A DNA stretch of 64,000 bases from Agapanthus africanus (lineage: Eukaryota; Streptophyta; Magnoliopsida; Asparagales; Amaryllidaceae). The DNA lies in contig JASDDO010000024.1 in the NCBI GenBank assembly GCA_030015575.1, forward strand, positions 45,656,114 through 45,720,113, read 5' to 3'. The translations under genes and the position numbers were made by a program. Under the pieces are notes generated by a model, which saw only the letters and a program-made list of their open reading frames with translations, did not search any database and was not told the origin of the DNA. Shown here piece by piece: positions 11,223 to 23,200 of the stretch; position 1 is the first letter of the stretch, and every line of letters begins with the position of its first letter.

Positions 11223-13240
11223 TGAAAGTCTATGTTACCCACCCCAGTAGTCTCGGGGAGGCGGAATAGATAAAAATCAAATTTTTCTCACAAAAAAACA
11301 TAGACTAACCATGAAGGATCTTTGCTAAACAAAAACTAACAAACTAACTTAGAGTTTTAACTACTAGATTAGATGATTATATCTTGGTCTTGAACTCCTT
11401 CTCTTCTTGTGTTGCTTTCTCTTCTTGTGAGCTCCTTAGAGTGGTGTAGATGGTTCATCCTCACTGTCTTCTCTTTGCCAAAGAAAGATCCACCTGAAGG
11501 CCTCTACCTTGAGCTCCTACCTCAACAATGAAGTAACTAGAGTGCTTGGCTTGCTAGACTAAGAACCCTAGAATGAGTAGAAAGGTGTTTTGGTGGTTTG
11601 ATCTCACAAAGCTCTTATTTTTCAACTCATGAAACAAGAAAGCCTTGAGAGAGGAAGAGGAGAGAGCTTGCAAGAGAGAGAATGTGTCATGATAAAATGA
11701 GGAGATAGCTCTCATATGAACAAAAAGAATAATGATAATTTTAATTAGGATAAATTGTCATGTTTGATGTTGATTTGACCATTATCATGTCACAATTAAT
11801 GCTAAGCATACTCACAAAAATATCCAAGTCAACATGGGTCAACTTAGTCAAATGGTCAAACCAATTAACCATGATACAATTATCTCTAATTAAAACTCAT
11901 TAATCAATTTCCTCCATCTCATTATGGTTTTAATCAAGTCAATGGTCAAAACCCTAATGAGGTTCCTCTGCCTCTATCAACTGTGTATACACACCCGCAT
12001 CCGTGTTCCGAGGAACACGAATACAATAAGACCGAACCAACCCAAAACCAAATACTAGGATCTGGCTTAAACCAAACCCCACTAGTATCAATTGCCCGAA
12101 CACCGAATACGCACAAGTACGCATATGTGAACGAACCCTGTCGTAAAACCATACGACCTCTATCTCGTTTCGCCCAAAGGTGAACAACCCTCTGTGTGGG
12201 ACTCTAAAGACCCGACACTACGCTGGCAGTGGGTTTAACCACAGGCCGCAAGTGGTACTAGCTGTACGTAGCGGTCCCCGGGTAGATGCCGATAAGAAGA
12301 CCGATGAGGTGAACCCATCCGAACTCCTACTGAGCCTGAATGTGACAATCTCCGTACAGTCCGGTCTGTTCGTCTAAGAGTATCGCATGTCGGGCCTAGG
12401 GGGCAGTAAACGTCAGACCCCTAATAGCGGTACAAGTCGTGTCGGAGTGTAGCCCAGAACACCCTAAGAAACTATTGGAAACACTACCAGTAAATCTCGC
12501 TTGCCCTGGCCAGGAACTTTGTGTAATGGCTCTCCTAGATACAGCGCGATATCAACTCCCAATACCGGGAGAGACGAATCATGTCTAACCATCACTGCCT
12601 CCAAGTGCTTCGGGACTGCACCCAACTACTACCTATTTGCACGACTCAATAGAGCCGTGGTAGGGTAGTAATCTAAGAACAGTGGGAACACACTCGAGGC
12701 AAAGTGACAGTGTCAAGTCAACGGACTAAGCTGTACTCATGTCACCTGGGAACTGTTAACTGACGATAGGTATAATACCAACCAACAGTTCCCAACGAGT
12801 CCTGTCCAGTGTACTCGTAACCTAACGAGCACCTGCATACTATCTCCAGTACGACGTACTGATGGCTGTGGGACAGACCATCTCCCCTGCTGGGACGAGA
12901 AGCGTATGCACCAGTCTACCTTGGAGCATCGATGCCCTGTCTCGATAATCCTACGACTAGGGACCTGTATAAGGATGTGCTTATAGACTACCCAGCCCCC
13001 ACTAGTGTGATCGCCATCACAACGCCGGTAGTCAAGCAAAGATCCTGAGGGCTCCATCAATATGTATTAGCGATATGTTAAAAGAAACATATACACATAT
13101 TAAGATAGAAACAAACCAAGTAGCATACTACTATATTGAAAAAGACTGTCGTAAATACGTATATATATCCCAAGCTTCCAAAATGTATTATACAAACTAG
13201 TACTATACAACAATGGCCTCTAGAGCATACATATCCAACA
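11223..13240 (-). repeat. 3' LTR of older copia element
   Basis: On the minus strand it starts TGTTGGATATGTATGC at 13,240, directly after the purine tract at 13,241-13,250, and ends ...CATAGACTTTCA at 11,223. It aligns throughout with 29,699-31,715. A cluster of seven W-box cores lies at 11,775-11,949. Confidence 0.9.
11775..11949. promoter_or_regulatory. W-box cluster in copia LTR
   Basis: Seven TTGAC[C/T] cores lie within 175 bp: one on + (11,775) and six on - (11,827, 11,837, 11,846, 11,854, 11,937, 11,944). TTGAC[C/T] is the binding core of WRKY transcription factors. All seven are kept in the partner LTR at about 30,250-30,425. Regulatory use is inferred. Confidence 0.5.
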
Positions 13241-13250
13241 ATCTCCCACT
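13241..13250 (-). other. Polypurine tract of older copia element
   Basis: The minus-strand purine-rich string AGTGGGAGAT immediately precedes the 3' LTR start. The same tract precedes the 3' LTR at 59,585. Confidence 0.85.
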
Positions 13251-13296
13251 TGCACTAAAGGCCAGTAATTGGTGTACCGCATACCCAACGTCTGCT

Positions 13297-14287
13297 CTAT
13301 GGCCAGCTGTTGGCGTACCGCGTACCCAATAGCTCAAAAAGTCGCTCGAACTGTGTTTGAGGGAGGGCCTTTATGAATGGATCTGCCGTGTTGTCTTTAG
13401 TGTCCACTCTCCGTACCTCGATCTCCTGGCGATCAATGATCTCCCCGATCAGGTGATACCGCCTTAAGATGTGTCTGGATTTCTGATGGGACCTTGGTTC
13501 CTTCGCTAAAGCTATAGACCCATTGTTATCGCAATACAAAGGTATTGGGTCAACAATGGACGGAACCACCTGAAGTTTACTAATGAACTTCTTCATCCAG
13601 ACCGCCTCTTTTGCGGCATCGCTTGCAGCAATGTATTCAGCCTCCATCGTTGAGTCTGCGACGGTATCCTGTTTGGAACTCCTCCAACACACCGTCCCTC
13701 CGTTGAGGGTAAACACAAAATCCGAGACAGACTTGTTGTCATCCTTATCACTCTGGAAGCTTGAATCGGTAAAGGACTCGACCCTGAGGTCTCCATTACC
13801 GTAAACCAGGAACATCTCCTTAGTCCTTCTCAGGTACTTGAGAATGTTCTTCACTGCTGTCCAGTGGTTCTCACCTGGGTCTGACTGATACCGGCTCACC
13901 ACGCTTAGTGCGTAAGCTACATCTGGTCTTGTACATAGCATCACATACATTATAGATCCTACCGCCGAAGCGTATAATGCTCATGCGAACCCTCTCCTCA
14001 TCAGTCTTAGGAGACATCTTCTTGGAGAGGGTGATTCCGTGCAATGCGGGTATATTACCACGCTTGGAATCTTCCATACTAAATCTCTTTAGTACGGTCT
14101 CTATGTACCTGAACTGCGAAAGTCCCAGTAATCTCTTGGATCTATCTCTGTAGATCTTGATCCCCAGAATGCACGAGGCATCACCCAGGTCCTTCATGGA
14201 GAACCGTTGTGACAAGAATAGCTTGACCGATTGTAGCATAGGAATGTCATTTTCTATCAAAAGAATGTCGTCCACGTACAAGACCAT
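13297..14287 (-). pseudogene. Copia RT C-terminal part and RNase H (frameshifted)
   Basis: Two overlapping frames (14,287-13,871 and 13,950-13,297) together cover the end of reverse transcriptase and RNase H. The upstream frame begins at the catalytic YVDD motif (14,267-14,278), which is intact. The downstream frame has the copia RNase H landmarks: MEAEYIAASDAAKEAVW, LYCDNNGSIALA and RRYHLIGEII. The break between the frames falls near 13,950-13,980, just before the MYVMLCTRPDVAYALS block, and is a frameshift. The product would reverse-transcribe the element RNA and remove the RNA strand. Confidence 0.9.
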
Positions 14288-14410
14288 GAATATGACAGTT
14301 CGTCCTACAATCTTCTTATAAATACAAGGCTCATCCTCGTTCTTGATGAAGTCAAATTCCTTGATTGCTTCATCAAAACAGATGTTCCAGCTTCGCGATG
14401 CCTGCTTTAA

Positions 14411-15232
14411 TCAATAAATGGATTTAAGCAACTTGCACACCTTCCCCTTGCTCCCACTGTCTACAAAACCTTCTGGCTGATCCATATAAACGCATTCTTC
14501 CAAACTGCCGTTTAGAAAAGCCGTTTTTACGTCCATCTGCCATATTTCATAGTCATGGAAGGCAACAATGGCAAGTAGGATCCGGATGGATTTGAGCATA
14601 GCCACTGGAGAAAAAGTTTCGTCATAGTCCACACCAGGTCTTTGACGAAAACCTTTTGCAACGAGTCTAGCCTTATAGGTTTCCACCTGCCCATCTACAC
14701 CAAGTTTCCTTTTGTAGATCCATTTGCATCCAACGGGTTTTACCCCAGGTGGAGCAATATCCAGGATCCACACTTTATTGGTGTACATGGACTCCATTTC
14801 GGATCGCATAGCATCCAGCCACTTATCAGATTCCCTACTGATAATGGCCTGACTGAAACTGGTAGGGTCATCTTCTTCCAAGATGCAATCCTCTCGATCC
14901 CCGTCTATGAGAAAACCGTAGTATCTCTCGGGCGGATGAGAAATCCTACCAGATCTGCAGAGTGGCTGAGGTTCGTCTGGGATTACTGAATCTAGTGGTT
15001 CCTCTAAATCTTCAGTTGCGTTTTGTGGTTCATGGATCTCTCCCAGTTCTACCGTACTCCCACTCGTTTCTTTTGCAAGAAACTCCCTTTCTAAAAAGGT
15101 AGCATGGCGAGATACAAACACCTTCTGTTTCTCGGTGTGGTAGAACAGATATCCTAGTGAATCCTTAGAATATCCCACAAATTTACATAGAACTGACCGT
15201 GCCTCTAGTTTTTCCGGTTTCTGTGTTTTCAC
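14411..15232 (-). pseudogene. Copia integrase C-terminus and RT N-terminal part
   Basis: A 273-codon open frame. It starts in the integrase C-terminal region (VGYSKDSLGYLFYHTEKQKVF), passes an acidic and proline-rich linker containing ERYYGFLIDGDRED, and enters reverse transcriptase (KWLDAMRSEMESMYTNKVW, GCKWIYKRKLGVDG, VAKGFRQRPGVDYDETFSPV, QMDVKTAFLNG). It stops before the catalytic block, which resumes in another frame at 14,287. Confidence 0.9.
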
Positions 15233-15367
15233 ATAGGCCGGACAACCCCATATCTTAAATCACTTAAGATATGGATTTCTTCCACTCCATACTTCATATG
15301 GAGTCTTAGGCACAGATTTGGATGGAACGTAGTTCAGTAACTATGCAGTTGTTTGAAGCGCATATCC

Positions 15368-15946
15368 CTAAAATGAAAGAGGTAACTCAGCACTACTCAT
15401 CATGGAGCGAACCATATCCAACAGGGTACGGTTCCTTCGCTCCGATACACCATTATGCTGTGGTGTGTACGGAGGAGTAAGCTGAGAGAGAATACCATTC
15501 TCTTTTAAGTAATCTAGGAATTCCGTGCTTAAGTACTCCCCTCCTCTATCAGACCGGAGGATCTTGATACTTTTGCCTATCTGGTTCTCCACTTCGTTTC
15601 TGAATTCTCTGAATTTCTCAAAAGCTTCAGATTTGTGTTTCATCATATACACATATCCGAACCTTGAGAGATCGTCAGTGAATGTGATGAAGTACGAGAA
15701 CCCACCCCTTGCATGTATAGACATTGAACCATATACATCACTGTGTATGCGTCCCAAAAGCTCTGCTGCCCTTTCTCCATGTCCGGTGAACAGAGATTTG
15801 GTCATCTTTCCTTTGAGACAAGACTAAAAAGTTTCATAAGATGAAAATTCGAACGTATTCAAGAGTCCATCTTTATGCAACTTACTTAGTCTTTTCTCCC
15901 CGATATGACCAAGTCTACAATGCCACAAGTAGGATTCGTTCGTATC
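15368..15946 (-). pseudogene. Copia GAG-pre-integrase and integrase core
   Basis: The 15,805-15,368 frame holds the integrase catalytic core: Asp in RIHSDVYGSM, Asp in ILRSDRGGEY and Glu in NGVSERRNR give the D,D,E triad. Upstream (15,946-15,806) the conceptual translation shows the WHCRLGHIGEKRLSKLHKDG block of the zinc-binding GAG-pre-integrase domain. A stop lies between them. At 15,947 the coding sequence is cut by the gypsy element and resumes at 26,772. Confidence 0.88.
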
Positions 15947-15951
15947 AGAAC

Positions 15952-18900
15952 TGTCACGCCCCGCTTCCCAGAGTACGCTAAGATGGGCACGTGACATAGC
16001 CAACCATGCTACCAGTGGATAGGAAACATCCTTCCACAGTCACATTACGGCTGTAGAGATATCATGAACAGGAAAGTAAACTAACTATCTAGTACATGTC
16101 CATAAGCCAGAGTGAAAGAGTCAAGAAATAACAATATGCGGAAGCCAAAAGATACAAAAAAAAACCCTGGAAGTGAAACTACATACCGACAGGAACTTCA
16201 CCGCTCGTCTAACAGCGGCAATACTCCTGATCAGTCTGCAACAAGGTAGAAGAATCTGGGCCATGCAAAACCCAGACGTCAGCGCGTCATGTCATCAAGC
16301 AATAAAATATAAACAGGGTAACAGACAATGCAAATATAATCATGAATGAAAAGCCGATGTAACAGTAATGTAAATCAGGGCAGTGAATGGTAGTGTGCAG
16401 CGAGTAAACTAAATTGTTCTATTGGGTTATCTACTCTCAAGTCTTTGAAATCAATTGGATGAATCATCGATGTAACTCAATAGTATCCCGTGCATACCCG
16501 GGACCACGGTCAAGATTCTTGGGCTGAATCCGAGACATGCCGCTAGGCACTAAAACAGGAAATATGTACAGATGAATGATGTCAGCAGCATCATCCCAAG
16601 GCTGGCCTAGCCTCTAAAACTGATCAGTATAAGCGAGTAGCTGTCGAGTTACAAGTCAGGATTTCATCATTGATTTCCCCATACCACCAAGTTATATGTC
16701 AAGTCAGGTATTCAGTAATCAAGAACTAATGCCAACACAGGATCAGGTAAGAGCAGGTTTGTCTGGATAGACAACAGGAACGGTCCGTGAGGACTACATG
16801 TCAGGTTTGTTGGCATTAGACACAAGATCGGGTAACGGGTAAAGCTATGGTACATCAGATCAAGTCAAGTAATGCATATAGGTGTCATGTCATGTCAAGA
16901 GTGTACGGTACCATGTCAGGTCAAGTAATATGTGTAGCAGGTCACGTCAGGGTGTACAAGATGTCATGTGGGTGCTCATAATCAAACTAACATAAACAAG
17001 ATTATAAATGAACAAGCATGAGTACTATCAGAGCAATAAACTAGATCGGGTAAGTTGATAAGCAGATAAGTACATATTACATGATATCGATGCACATTTA
17101 TCATTTTGTGTTAAGGGATAGTTGCACATTACTTACTACAGTATAACAATATGGATATTAGAATCAGGTTAAAGTGTTTTAATAATCTAAAGATGCGATG
17201 GGCTTTAAATCAGGTTATAAATACGCGAACAGCCGTCCGACAGGTATAAGGTATAAAGGGGTACTATGGGCTATGCACATAACTGTTAAAAGATTTAAAT
17301 ATGAACATGGGTACTATGTATAATAGAATCTAGATGCAACCTGATATGTTCGAGTTATGAATCTAAAATGATATAACGGGACTTTAAATGGAACTCATGG
17401 TATTAAATGTAAACTACAGGTTTACTGTGTACCCAAATGGGGATATAAAAATTCAAATAGCATATATATTAATTTTAATAGCATGTAGCAAGTTTCACTT
17501 GCCTGAACAGATCCTAAAAGGAAGGCGTACGCAGCGTCCAAAGTCGGTAACAGTCTCGATGCACGCTCGCGCGTACGGAACAGAACCAGGCAACGCAAGA
17601 GAGTGACCACGCTGGTTAGGAACGTCCACAGGGTTGCTCGGATTGTCGGCAGCAGCACGACTCCGGCGGGCGACCACCAGAAAAGAACCGAGATCAAGAA
17701 AGAAGAAGAAAAGAAGAAAAGGAGAAGAAGAGAGAGGAAGTGGGTTGCTATATGGATCGAGGTGCACTGGGGTTAGGGAGGACGATGGGGTAGCTGCGAT
17801 AACAAGTGCACGGAGGCGACGGGATCGGAGTTCCGGCGATAACCGGGGAAAAGACCAAGATCAAGAAGGAAATAAGAAAGAAGAAGAAGAAGAAGAAGAA
17901 GAAGAGGGAACTGGGGTTAGATGTTCTGGGTTTAGAAGGGAGGTGAGGCGAGACAGGGAACATGACGACGATGACGGGCCATAGACGGCAAGGTTCAGGC
18001 GATGGTTCCGGCCAAAGCAGTGGGTGCTAAGGTTTAAGGTAAAAGAAAGAAAGAGATTGGGGTATGGGGGTTCTGGTCTGGAGTTGGCTCGGGTTGGAGA
18101 AGGTGACAAGGGGACGTCGACGAGGCTGGTCAGCGGTGATGGTGCCGGAAACGGCGACGTGGGCGAGGAGGAAGTTGCAGGCGTGGGTTCTGTGCTGTCG
18201 GGGACAGGAAGATAGGCTGTGCCGGCGGAGGAGAAGAGGAAGGAGAGGATGAAGGTGAGTTTGAGGAGGAAGACGACGAGGGTGGAGGATCGGAGGCGAC
18301 GGGAGCATGGTTGCTCGTTGGTGGGTTCGAGGGCGAAGGCGATCGTGGGTGTGCGGGTGGGGTTAAGGTTCCGGGGTTGGTGTCGAGGAGAAGAAGTGGA
18401 GGAGGTTGAAGAGAGGAGACGAGGTCGGGGTTTAGGCGGCGACGAGGTGGCGGAGGCGGCGTCGGCGAGGCAAGCTAGGGTTATCTCGTGGGCGCTGGGT
18501 TTTAGAACGAAGAAGAAGAACGAAGGGAGATGACCGTAGTGGGAGGCGGTGACGGGAGTCGAGGAATGCACAGTGATCGCGAGCAGAGAGAGAAAGCACG
18601 AGAGGAGAGAGAAAGAGAAGAGAGAGAGAGATAGAGAGAGAGAGAGATGGCTGCGTCGCAGAGGGAGAAAGAGAAAGGGGAAAAGGAGAGAGAGAGGATC
18701 GGTGGGGCCCAGCGAAGGAAAGAGGAGGGTCCTGATTGGCTCGTGGAAAAGGAAATTGAGTTGGAAAGATTTTAGCAAGGATTTTAATACTTTAGAGAAA
18801 GATTTCACTGGAAGAAAGGGAGAGATGGGGCCCAGGGGTTAAAAGGAAAATGGTGATTGGTGGAAGGAAAAATTTTGGAAAGATTTGACATGCAACTGTT

Positions 18901-19546
18901 GGGAGGAAAGTTATACAGGATTTATGGGTTTATAAAAAAATATTCTACCGTTGGTTAATATTTTCATAAGCTGAAAAAATATATTTAAAATAGATTTACG
19001 TAATTTTGAAATAAATAGAATTTGGCGGAAAACAAAATATTTCAGAATTGCGCCCGGATCGGGTCCAAGAATTTGAATTTGAAATATGAAAAATATAGGC
19101 AGGTTCCAAAAATTGAAATGAAGGATTCTGCAATTAAAAAGCATACCCCCAAGAACGGACGCACGCATGTGCGCGTAGTCATCCAAACACATCCGTTTCA
19201 CTGAACGGGACGAGAACACGATGCAAGGACGCTACAACAGGGTTAGGGGTATCGAGCAGGCCATGACACATATTTTAATTTATTTTACATGATTTAAACT
19301 GTTATATGCAAAAGATGTGATACAAGACAAATACCAGTATATACTAAATTATGAAATGCACTAGTCCATGCAACAAGTCAAAGTAACCTATAAATGAGAG
19401 TTACACAGGTTCAAGCAAGCGGGTCGGGTCGAATGCCTAGTGACCTGTGAAGTACTATTCGCACCCAAACATGCTAAATCAGGAATAGACCATGGATAAC
19501 TAAAATACTGAAACTGGAATTGGTATAAATGAACTCGGGTGTTACA
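15952..19546 (-). repeat. 3' LTR of gypsy element
   Basis: This 3,595 bp LTR is unusually long. It has an AT-rich part with CAAGT/GTCATGTCA strings (16.3-17.5 kb) and a G/A-rich part (17.6-18.8 kb) with GA repeats at about 18,600-18,650. That part generates long Ser/Pro-rich minus-strand frames which I do not regard as genes. A 12 bp inverted repeat (16,726-16,737 and 16,808-16,819) is shared with the other copies. Confidence 0.92.
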
Positions 19547-20203
19547 TTATACCCAACTACAAAAGAATTTCGTCCTCGAAATTCCAAGAACAAGAAAGGA
19601 TAATCCATCAAGAAACTACAAAGATAGATGGGAAAACTTCTGTCGGACTTCATCTTCTCGTTTCCAAGTTGATTCTCCATGTGAGCGATTACTTCAAGAA
19701 AACAAGTACAACAGTGATAATCTCGTTCTTAAGAACCTTTCTCTTAGATCTACAATTGACCTCGGTCGCTCCTCAAAGATTAAATCTTCTCGTACAGTCA
19801 TCTCCGAATGATCCAATACATGTATTTCCTCTCGAGCATACCTACGGGGTTGAGATACAAGAAACTCGTCGTGAACATTCTCCAAAGATTGCGGTAACAC
19901 CAAACGATGCGCCACTTCTCCAAAATGCCCCAAAATCTTAAAAGGTCCAATGAATTGAGATCTAAACTTTCCTCGGCTTCTACAACGGATCACCCCTCTA
20001 GTCGGTGACATCTCCTAGAATACTAAATCACCAATAGCGAACTCTAGAGGTCTTCTCGATATAACTGCCCAACTCTTGTGTCGGTCTTGTGCTGCTTTCA
20101 TAAGATTCCGGATAGTAATAACCTTTTCAACTGTTTGCACAATCAAATCTGGTGCCAACAATCTTCGTTCACCGACACCATCCCAACAACAGGTGAACGA
20201 CAC
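19547..20203 (-). pseudogene. Gypsy integrase C-terminal / chromodomain region
   Basis: Two minus-strand frames (20,203-20,015 and 20,011-19,694) match the C-terminal part of Tekay/Del integrase. Landmarks are KSWAVISRRPLEFAIGDLVF, then GPFKILGHFGEVAHRLVLP and VHDEFLVSQPRRY, then a DLIFEERPRSIVDLRER block leading into the position of a chromodomain. The last part is broken; the end of the internal region carries the GAGGACGAAATTC motif at about 19,565-19,577, typical next to the 3' LTR of this clade. Confidence 0.85.
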
Positions 20204-20586
20204 ATGCGACCATATAAAGCCTTGAATGGAGCCATCCTAATAGTCGCCTGGAAACTGTCATTGTAAGAATAGTCCACTAAGTGTAGATGATCCTTCCAAG
20301 AACCCTTGAAGTCCAACTTGCACGCTCTCAACATATCTTCAAGAGTTTGGATCGTTCTCTCTGACTGGCCATCAGTTTGAGGATGATAAGCTGTGCTAAA
20401 TTTCAATTGAGTCCCCAAACTTTCCTGTAAACTCCGCCAAAAGTGTGATAAGAACCGAATGTTACGATCGGACACGATGCTTACCGGTACTCCATGCAAT
20501 CTTACAATCTCCTGCATGTACCGCTCCTCCAAAGTCTCTGTTGATTGACCAACCCAAAAAGGAATGAAGTGAGCTGCTTTGGTCAA
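20143..20586 (-). pseudogene. Gypsy integrase catalytic core
   Basis: A 147-codon frame with the integrase core: TKAAHFIPF, IVSDRNIRFLSHFW with the second catalytic Asp, and AYHPQTDGQSERTIQTLEDM with the catalytic Glu. The HHCC zinc finger upstream (about 20.6-21.3 kb) is only visible as broken fragments. Confidence 0.9.
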
Positions 20587-21334
20587 ACGATCAACAATTA
20601 CCCAATTGCACTATTGCCCTTTGGACTCCGTGGTAAAGCCTTCACTAATCCATGGTTATGCGTTCCCACTCCTACTGAGGAATCGGAAGTGGTTGCAATA
20701 AACCGGGAATCCTTCGATGCTCAACCTTAACTTGCTGACACACCAAGCACTTTGCCACAAACAGGCAATCTCATGTTTCATGCCTTCCTACCAAAACGCT
20801 GTCGTATAACTCGGTACATCTTCGTGCCTCCTGGATGTTCGGGATACGTGCAACTGTGCGCCTCCTTCATAACTTCTTCGTGAATACCTCCTTTGGCACA
20901 CACAAACAACTATCACAACGAACCATCTTCATGAATCACTAAGCCCGTTCGAAGTCCAACTTCAACCTATTCTCGAAACTTCTGCAATCTTGGGTCCTGC
21001 AATTTCACTGCTTCAATATCCTCGATCACCGATGACTGTACTTGCAGTTGCATCATCTATCCCAAAGAACGCGGTAGCACGATCTCCAATTCGAATCTCC
21101 GAAAGTCTTCAATAATTCCCCTTGGTGCAGTCAACATCAGAATTTCAGGCAACCGACTAAGCGCTTCCAGCACAACCTTAACTTTTCCGGGTGGTACTCA
21201 AGATCAAGATCGTAGTCAGCCATCAGCTTCAACCATCTTCGCTGTCTCGCAATTAGCTCCTTCTGAGCGAACACGTACTTTAGGCTTTTGTGATCGGTGA
21301 ATATTTCGACCCCTTTCGCCCAATAAGTAGTGTC

Positions 21335-22658
21335 TCAAAATTTCAAGCGAAAAATCCCAGCCGCAAGCTCCAAGTCAAGAGTTGAGTAATTCTTCTCATG
21401 GGTCTTCAACTGTCTCAACGCGTAAGCTACAACCTTCTCATGCTGTAACAGAACACATCCCAAACCTTTCCCAGATGCGTCGCTGTGAATCACCAATCCT
21501 CCGGAATTGTCTGGCACGGTTAAAACAAGAGTGGTTAACAACCTCTGTTTCAACGTCTCGAAAGCTGACGCACACTTATTTGTCCCTACAATTGTTACTT
21601 CCTAGTGCGTAAGCTTGGTCAGAGGCTCAGCCAAACGAGAAAAACTCCCCACGAACCTTCTATAATAACCTACCAGTCCAAGAAGCTCCTTATCTTCGCA
21701 ACATTCTTCGGAATCGGACAATCTCGAACTGCTGTAATCTTTCGGATCAACAGCGATTCCATCTCCAGATACGATATGCCCCAAAACTTTACTTCTTCAA
21801 GCCAAAACTCGCACTTGTTCATCTTAGCATACAATCTTCCTTGCCTCGATGTCTGCAGTGCGATCTTCAAGAGTTCTGCATGCTCTTCAATGCTCCTCGA
21901 GTAGACCAGAATATCTTTAATGACCATTACTAAAACTGGTCCAAGAATGGTGAACAGATTCAGTTCATCAAGTCCATAAATATTGCCGGTGTATTCGTTA
22001 CTCCGAAGGGCATCACTAATACTCGTAATGTCCATACTGAGTTCGGAATGCTGTCTTGCAAATATCTTATGTTTTAACTCGAACCTGATGATATCCGGAT
22101 CGCAAATCCAGTTTCGAGAATACCCTCGTACCCCTCACTGCTCACATAAGTTGCCAATGCGAGGAATCGGGTACTATTCTTAATAGTCACCCGATTTAAA
22201 CTCTCGACATTCAATGCACAGCCTCCTTGTGCCATCTTTCTTCTTTACTAGAAGAACTGGAGCTCTCCAAAGTGAGGTGCTGCTGCGAATCTACTCCTTC
22301 TCTAGCAATTCGGCAACCTGCTTCTTGACTTCTTCCAACTCCACTGGTGCCATCAGGTAATATGCCCTTTGAGATTGGCGCTGCACCAGGAACAAGTTCA
22401 AGTGCGAACTCCACGTCTCGCCTCGGCGGTAAACCTGATATGTCTTCACGCTTCCATGAAGCTCTCAAATATAGCCGGCACTTCTTCCTTATCCACTGCC
22501 ATCGACGAAAGAACCTTGTTTGTCGGCCTAGCCCTAACTTGACTGGCCCGGCAGAACTGCTTCCTCCAGCAAACAACTTCCGAATGTCCGGGAATCTGGA
22601 AAAACACCTTCCCTTCCTTACAATCAATATGAGTGTGAAAAGTGCCGCGAAATCCCAT
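21335..22658 (-). pseudogene. Gypsy protease-RT linker, RT and RNase H (multiply broken)
   Basis: Reading down the minus strand: 22,658-22,446 holds the end of the protease region and the KEEVPAIFESF linker; 22,627-22,211 begins RT (DISGLPPRRDVEFALELVPG); 22,035-21,670 covers the RT catalytic palm, where the expected Asp-Asp pair reads IKD (21,913-21,921); 21,784-21,602 has LGLVGYYRRFV; 21,553-21,335 is RNase H ([20 protein letters not shown]). At least four frame breaks and the changed active site make it non-functional. Confidence 0.88.
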
Positions 22659-22659
22659 T

Positions 22660-23180
22660 TCTAAGACAACAACAAATAAGGAAATGCACCAGGATTGAAT
22701 AATCCTAACGCGGGGAAAACAAGAACGAGTAAGATATCAAGATGACTTCATCCGAAGTCAAGATACTGAAGAGGGTTAACCACGGTAAACATGATTCAAG
22801 CTGGTGATGAAACAATAACTGGTAAGCAATGAAACCGAGAGAAGCAAGGTAATATAACGATCATGGAATACGGAAGTGAATCAAGACTAGGACTCCAAGT
22901 TACTTAAATAGAGTACCGTATTGTAACCATGCTACAGTTCATGGGTACAATTACATAACTCCACCCAAGTCGCCCAAGTCCTAGAGATAACAAGGAATCA
23001 GGTTTTCGAGTCGATATGCAAAGGAAGTTTTCACATCGTAAAAGATATAATCAGGAAGAACTTGATTCAAAAACGGTAAAACGGCAAGGTGGCAGGACAT
23101 ATTTCCTAAACACGGGTATTCTGATTCGTGTATTGGGTACAATACCCAACTACAAAAGAATCAACCCGACTAACCTATGT
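22660..23180 (-). other. Gypsy 5' internal region without recognisable gag
   Basis: Only about 520 bp separate the first pol fragment from the primer binding site, where gag and protease would normally need well over 1 kb. No zinc knuckle or capsid-like frame is seen on either strand. The element would depend on proteins supplied in trans, or has suffered a deletion. Confidence 0.6.
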
Positions 23181-23191
23181 CTCTGATACCA
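23181..23191 (-). other. Primer binding site of gypsy element (tRNA-Met type)
   Basis: On the minus strand TGGTATCAGAG lies nine bases inside the 5' LTR edge and is complementary to the 3' end of initiator methionine tRNA. Confidence 0.75.
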
Positions 23192-23200
23192 AAAGAACCA

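Noticed and set aside
17861-18808. Minus-strand open frame of 315 codons, and its 25.3-26.0 kb counterparts
   Set aside because: Low-complexity Ser/Pro/Leu sequence from the G/A-rich part of a gypsy LTR. The counterpart LTR breaks it by indels, and no domain is visible.
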